Below are positions 61,471 through 64,000 of a DNA stretch of 64,000 nt, in pieces. Under the pieces are notes generated by a model, which was not told the origin of the DNA, searched no databases, and worked only from the letters and a program-made list of their open reading frames with translations. Source of the DNA: an uncultured Porphyromonas sp. (lineage in GTDB: Bacteria > Bacteroidota > Bacteroidia > Bacteroidales > Porphyromonadaceae); assembly GCA_900539765.1 (NCBI GenBank), contig UQDF01000001.1, forward strand, positions 1 to 64,000, read 5' to 3'. Position numbers and translations under genes: made by a program. Each line of letters starts with the position of its first letter. Within the stretch, counting starts at the first letter, position 1.

Positions 61471-62646
61471 CTAGATACCAGGCCAGAGGGAGAGGTCGTC
61501 CGTGGGGTGTGCAGCCTCAACACGTGTCTCGATATTGTCGGGCAGGTTGTGAAAGAGGTCTAGACCAGTGCGCTCCTCCAGTTGGTCAATAGAGATAGCG
61601 ACGGTGCGAGGACGGTCAACCTGAGCCGGGTTGGTGTGATCCACCCAGAAGGCGATCGCCTGATAGTGGTCGCCCCGCTGCGCTAGGATAGCCATCCAGT
61701 AGTAGCGTGGCACAGTGATGCCCCCCACGGTGACACCGATGGTCTCGCCCTCTCGCAGGGTCCCCCCCTTGACCACATAGAGCTTGTCACGCAGACGACT
61801 ATTGCGCACCCAGCCCTGCACCAGTTGCTCGAGCTGTAGCCAGACGCCTGTATTGAGGTTGCGTCGCTGCGGACTCATATTGGTATAGTAAAAGGTCTGC
61901 TCGTTTGCCTCCTCGGAGTAAAGGCGATCTGCCGATGCGACAATATGTCCGCGGTCATACCCCTTGAAGTCTCTCTGCGTCACTTCGTACTGACTCGGCA
62001 CAAAGGGATCCCAGCTCCAAGCGTCACTGCGCCCAGTGTGTCGCTGACTGGTGTACTCATCGGCGCTATAGCAGACCCAGATAGGATGGTGGTAGATGAC
62101 GTCATACTCCACGGAGAAGTTGACACGCTGTCCCTGCTCTACTCGGTGGGTGATATAGTAAGCGGAGCTACGCCCCGAGAGCTTGGGAGCCTCTAGGAGA
62201 GAGACGTCGCCTAGGATCGTCTCACTACCATACTCGCCACTGCCACCCGTATGCCCGCCCGCTTGCTGCTGGGTGATGGCGTAGGTGACGCTTTTGCCAT
62301 CGGCTGAGAGTGTCAGCTGAGCTTTGCGCTCTCCACCTTCGTTGGCAGAGATCGAGACGATCACCTCTCGCTTGCCCGCACTGCCCTCACTGGGGGATAC
62401 GGAGAGCCACGTCTCGGGCGATGCAGTGAGCGTCCAGCGACTCGGAGCCTCGACGGTCACGAAGAAGTCTAACGGCTCAGCACTCACGACCCGCATCGAA
62501 GCACCTGTACGATCGTAGAGGGCTAGCTCTGTGGGTAGCTCGGGCTGTGATGTGCCTTGCGGTTTACAGCCGACGAGCAGGAGTGCCATCCAACCTACGA
62601 GTAGGAGCATCTGGAGGTATGAGCGTTTATATGGGAATGAGGACAT
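61471..62646 (-). CDS. DNA/RNA non-specific endonuclease lipoprotein with BACON domain
   Basis: A 391-residue lipoprotein with lipobox LLLVGC (Cys27). A BACON-type beta domain (about 45-130: WLSVSPSEGSAGKREVIVSI, ending AITQQQAGG) is followed by a G/S linker and a NUC1-type endonuclease with the catalytic YDRGHIVASADR and the Mg-binding NTGVWLQLEQ region. It should degrade nucleic acids at the cell surface or periplasm, giving nutrients. The second Met (residue 13) could also be the start. No inhibitor gene is beside it. Confidence 0.85.
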   Translation of the reverse strand: MSSFPYKRSYLQMLLLVGWMALLLVGCKPQGTSQPELPTELALYDRTGASMRVVSAEPLDFFVTVEAPSRWTLTASPETWLSVSPSEGSAGKREVIVSISANEGGERKAQLTLSADGKSVTYAITQQQAGGHTGGSGEYGSETILGDVSLLEAPKLSGRSSAYYITHRVEQGQRVNFSVEYDVIYHHPIWVCYSADEYTSQRHTGRSDAWSWDPFVPSQYEVTQRDFKGYDRGHIVASADRLYSEEANEQTFYYTNMSPQRRNLNTGVWLQLEQLVQGWVRNSRLRDKLYVVKGGTLREGETIGVTVGGITVPRYYWMAILAQRGDHYQAIAFWVDHTNPAQVDRPRTVAISIDQLEERTGLDLFHNLPDNIETRVEAAHPTDDLSLWPGI

Positions 62647-62693
62647 AGGTCTTTGAGGTCAAAAAGAGTCTTTGGAGTAAGGAGGATAACAAA

Positions 62694-62773
62694 AGGCGGA
62701 GCCTCTGAGACTACCTTTCGGAGAGACTCGCCCGCTGTGGACTGGCTCTCAAGGTTAAGCTCAGAGGCTCCGC
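62694..62773 (-). terminator. Long-stem terminator of the DUF5689 gene
   Basis: GCGGAGCCTCTGAG (62696-62709) and CTCAGAGGCTCCGC (62760-62773) form a perfect 14-bp stem with a ~50-nt loop. On the minus strand it is followed by CTTTTGTT, and it begins 38 bp past the gene stop. Confidence 0.65.
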
Positions 62774-62811
62774 TTGCTTGAGATAGCTACTTGAGATAGC
62801 TATAGGAGAAG

Positions 62812-64000
62812 CTACTTGACCGTGAGAGCCTCCACCTGGTAGGTGGTGGTGTGGTCAGGGGCTTTAGCTGCATAGAGGAGTGCTATGTAGCCAGCATCGG
62901 CAGAGCCTGAGATCGTGTAGCTCTTCTTGTAGTGCTGGTTGCCGTAACCGCCAGGACTACTCTGGTCATTGATCTCCTCGAGTGTCTTCACCAGCTTGCC
63001 GTCCTTGTCTAGCTGCTGTATCGTGAGGGTAGCACCATTGGTGTGGCCTGTGCTATAAGTTAACTCAACTGTGTAGCTACTCCTGGCCTTCATCTGTAGG
63101 CGTGGCGTGACGAGGACACACTTATTCTCAGGGTCAGTAGAGCCAAATGCATTTGCCTGCGCATAGTGCACATCGCTGAAGGATCTCTTTTGGAACTTAC
63201 GTCCACCCACTAGGGCTTTATTGAGCCAGCCTGGCAGCGTAAAGTCTTTCTTATCCTCACCACCCTTAGAGAAGTCGTCTGCAAAGGGTATCGTACGAGC
63301 CGTCTGCGAGAGATCGACATCATAGATGTTTCCCTGCGGATTAGGATCAGGATTAGGGTTGGGCTGATTGCCACCACCTACGTCAAAGCGTGGCTGGTCC
63401 AGCTTGATGTCGCTACGCAGCGTGGGGCGGAGGTTGAAGAAGGTCTTATTGACCGTCACGACTGCCGTGATGCTACCGCTACCAGATGGGATCTTCTCGT
63501 CACGGAAGGTGGCTGTCTTCCAGATCTCTACGTTGGTCTTCTTACCACTCTTGTCGGTGATCTCACGACGTGTAGAGGAGTAGGTGCTAGCTGGGTCAAA
63601 GAAGGGTACGTCTGTCTGGACAAACTGCACCTCCTTGACACGTACATACTGGTTCGGGTGCTTGCCTGCGACGACCTCTGCGAGCGTGGTCTCAATCGGC
63701 TCAATCGGTTTGTTGGGTACGATAGCCATCTGTGCGTGCGAGACCTGTAGCTGTATGGTCCCGTTGTAGTTAGAGATCTTAGCTCCCTTGAGCTTAGCGG
63801 TTACCTCGTCGCCAAACTGCAAGGCGTCTTCGCCCTTGGGTACCGTCAGGACGAGCGCATTGCCCTCAGCGTCCTGTATGTAGTGGAAGCCTAAGAAGGG
63901 GAACTGCCTTGTCTCGGCATGGGTCGTGACCGTAGCGCGAATGCGCAGGTCTTGATCGATGGTCTTGCCGTTTTGGTCTGCGTCCTGACCCAGCTTAGCG
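62812..64000 (-). CDS. DUF5689 and choice-of-anchor J protein, N-terminus cut by the window
   Basis: The frame is open to the window edge, so the start lies outside. About 395 residues are visible. The first ~210 match DUF5689: IRATVTTHAE, YIQDAEGNALVL, GDEVTAKLKGAKISNYNG and EPIETTLAEVVAG. A N-P-N-P-D-P linker follows, then a choice-of-anchor J jelly roll to the end (IPFADDF, LPGWLNKALVGGRKF, TYSTGHTNGATLTI, TTTYQVEALTVK). It ends with this domain and carries no T9SS sorting domain, unlike the related protein at 34268. A lipoprotein or SusD/E-like setting is likely but cannot be seen. Confidence 0.78.
   Translation of the reverse strand, partial: AKLGQDADQNGKTIDQDLRIRATVTTHAETRQFPFLGFHYIQDAEGNALVLTVPKGEDALQFGDEVTAKLKGAKISNYNGTIQLQVSHAQMAIVPNKPIEPIETTLAEVVAGKHPNQYVRVKEVQFVQTDVPFFDPASTYSSTRREITDKSGKKTNVEIWKTATFRDEKIPSGSGSITAVVTVNKTFFNLRPTLRSDIKLDQPRFDVGGGNQPNPNPDPNPQGNIYDVDLSQTARTIPFADDFSKGGEDKKDFTLPGWLNKALVGGRKFQKRSFSDVHYAQANAFGSTDPENKCVLVTPRLQMKARSSYTVELTYSTGHTNGATLTIQQLDKDGKLVKTLEEINDQSSPGGYGNQHYKKSYTISGSADAGYIALLYAAKAPDHTTTYQVEALTVK

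Overview
The window looks like a chromosome segment of a Bacteroidota bacterium, most likely a Porphyromonas of moderate G+C content (I infer the P. asaccharolytica/P. uenonis type from base composition and gene content; species not proven). The clues are two type IX secretion genes (porV, porQ), a surface protein with a T9SS-like C-terminal domain, the TamB/TamL pair, choice-of-anchor J and DUF5689 proteins, Bacteroidota-type -7 promoter boxes (TAnnTTTG), and little sign of Shine-Dalgarno use. I see no phage, intact insertion sequence, CRISPR array or rRNA; there is one tRNA (anticodon CAT).

Layout. 1-5.0 kb: a 154-bp repeat at the left edge, a minus-strand ABC exporter operon with an orphan restriction-like nuclease domain protein, and a divergent AMP nucleosidase-holA pair. 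5.1-14.3 kb: tamL and tamB (overlapping by 4 bp) and a beta-helix lipoprotein, all minus. 14.5-27.2 kb: the tRNA, then a mostly plus-strand run: C69 dipeptidase, LysE-type exporter, YeiH-type exporter, DUF2723/GT117 membrane protein, gpmA-lpdA-panE, a PD40-type periplasmic protein and a tandem pair of small lipoproteins. 27.5-33.8 kb: a four-gene tetR-tolC-type-adaptor-RND efflux operon with a candidate TetR operator over its promoter. 34.3-41.2 kb: a large T9SS-like surface protein, wbqC-type gene, a degenerate signal-peptidase-like protein, lepB, dapB, an OmpH-like lipoprotein and a small membrane protein. 41.3-42.8 kb: pepD on plus. 43.1-52.5 kb: a long co-directional minus cluster (DUF2807 protein, YccA family, porQ, cmk, ispH, nitroreductase, lipoprotein, comM, porV, ispF). 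52.8-60.4 kb: an outer-membrane barrel, engB, an HD protein and a very large alpha-2-macroglobulin protein. 60.4-61.4 kb: a gene-free island packed with hairpins and repeats. 61.5-64 kb: a secreted nuclease lipoprotein and a DUF5689/choice-of-anchor J protein cut by the window edge.

Much of the coding capacity serves the cell envelope: protein export and processing (LepB, PorV, PorQ, TamB/TamL, OmpH-like), efflux (ABC, RND, LysE, YeiH) and surface or periplasmic proteins. The rest is ordinary housekeeping (holA, gpmA, lpdA, panE, dapB, cmk, ispF, ispH, engB).

The least explained part is noncoding. Three copies of a ~165-170 bp element built from CACGTG-cored hairpins around a 21-bp-period direct repeat sit in intergenic gaps; a fourth, sequence-shifted version of its terminal hairpin sits between two convergent genes. 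A heptamer-type repeat (TTAGAGN) recurs in five intergenic sites, three of them next to a promoter or start codon. The 60.4-61.2 kb island contains at least nine hairpins, several nested inside a larger inverted repeat. These are the best candidates for something undescribed.
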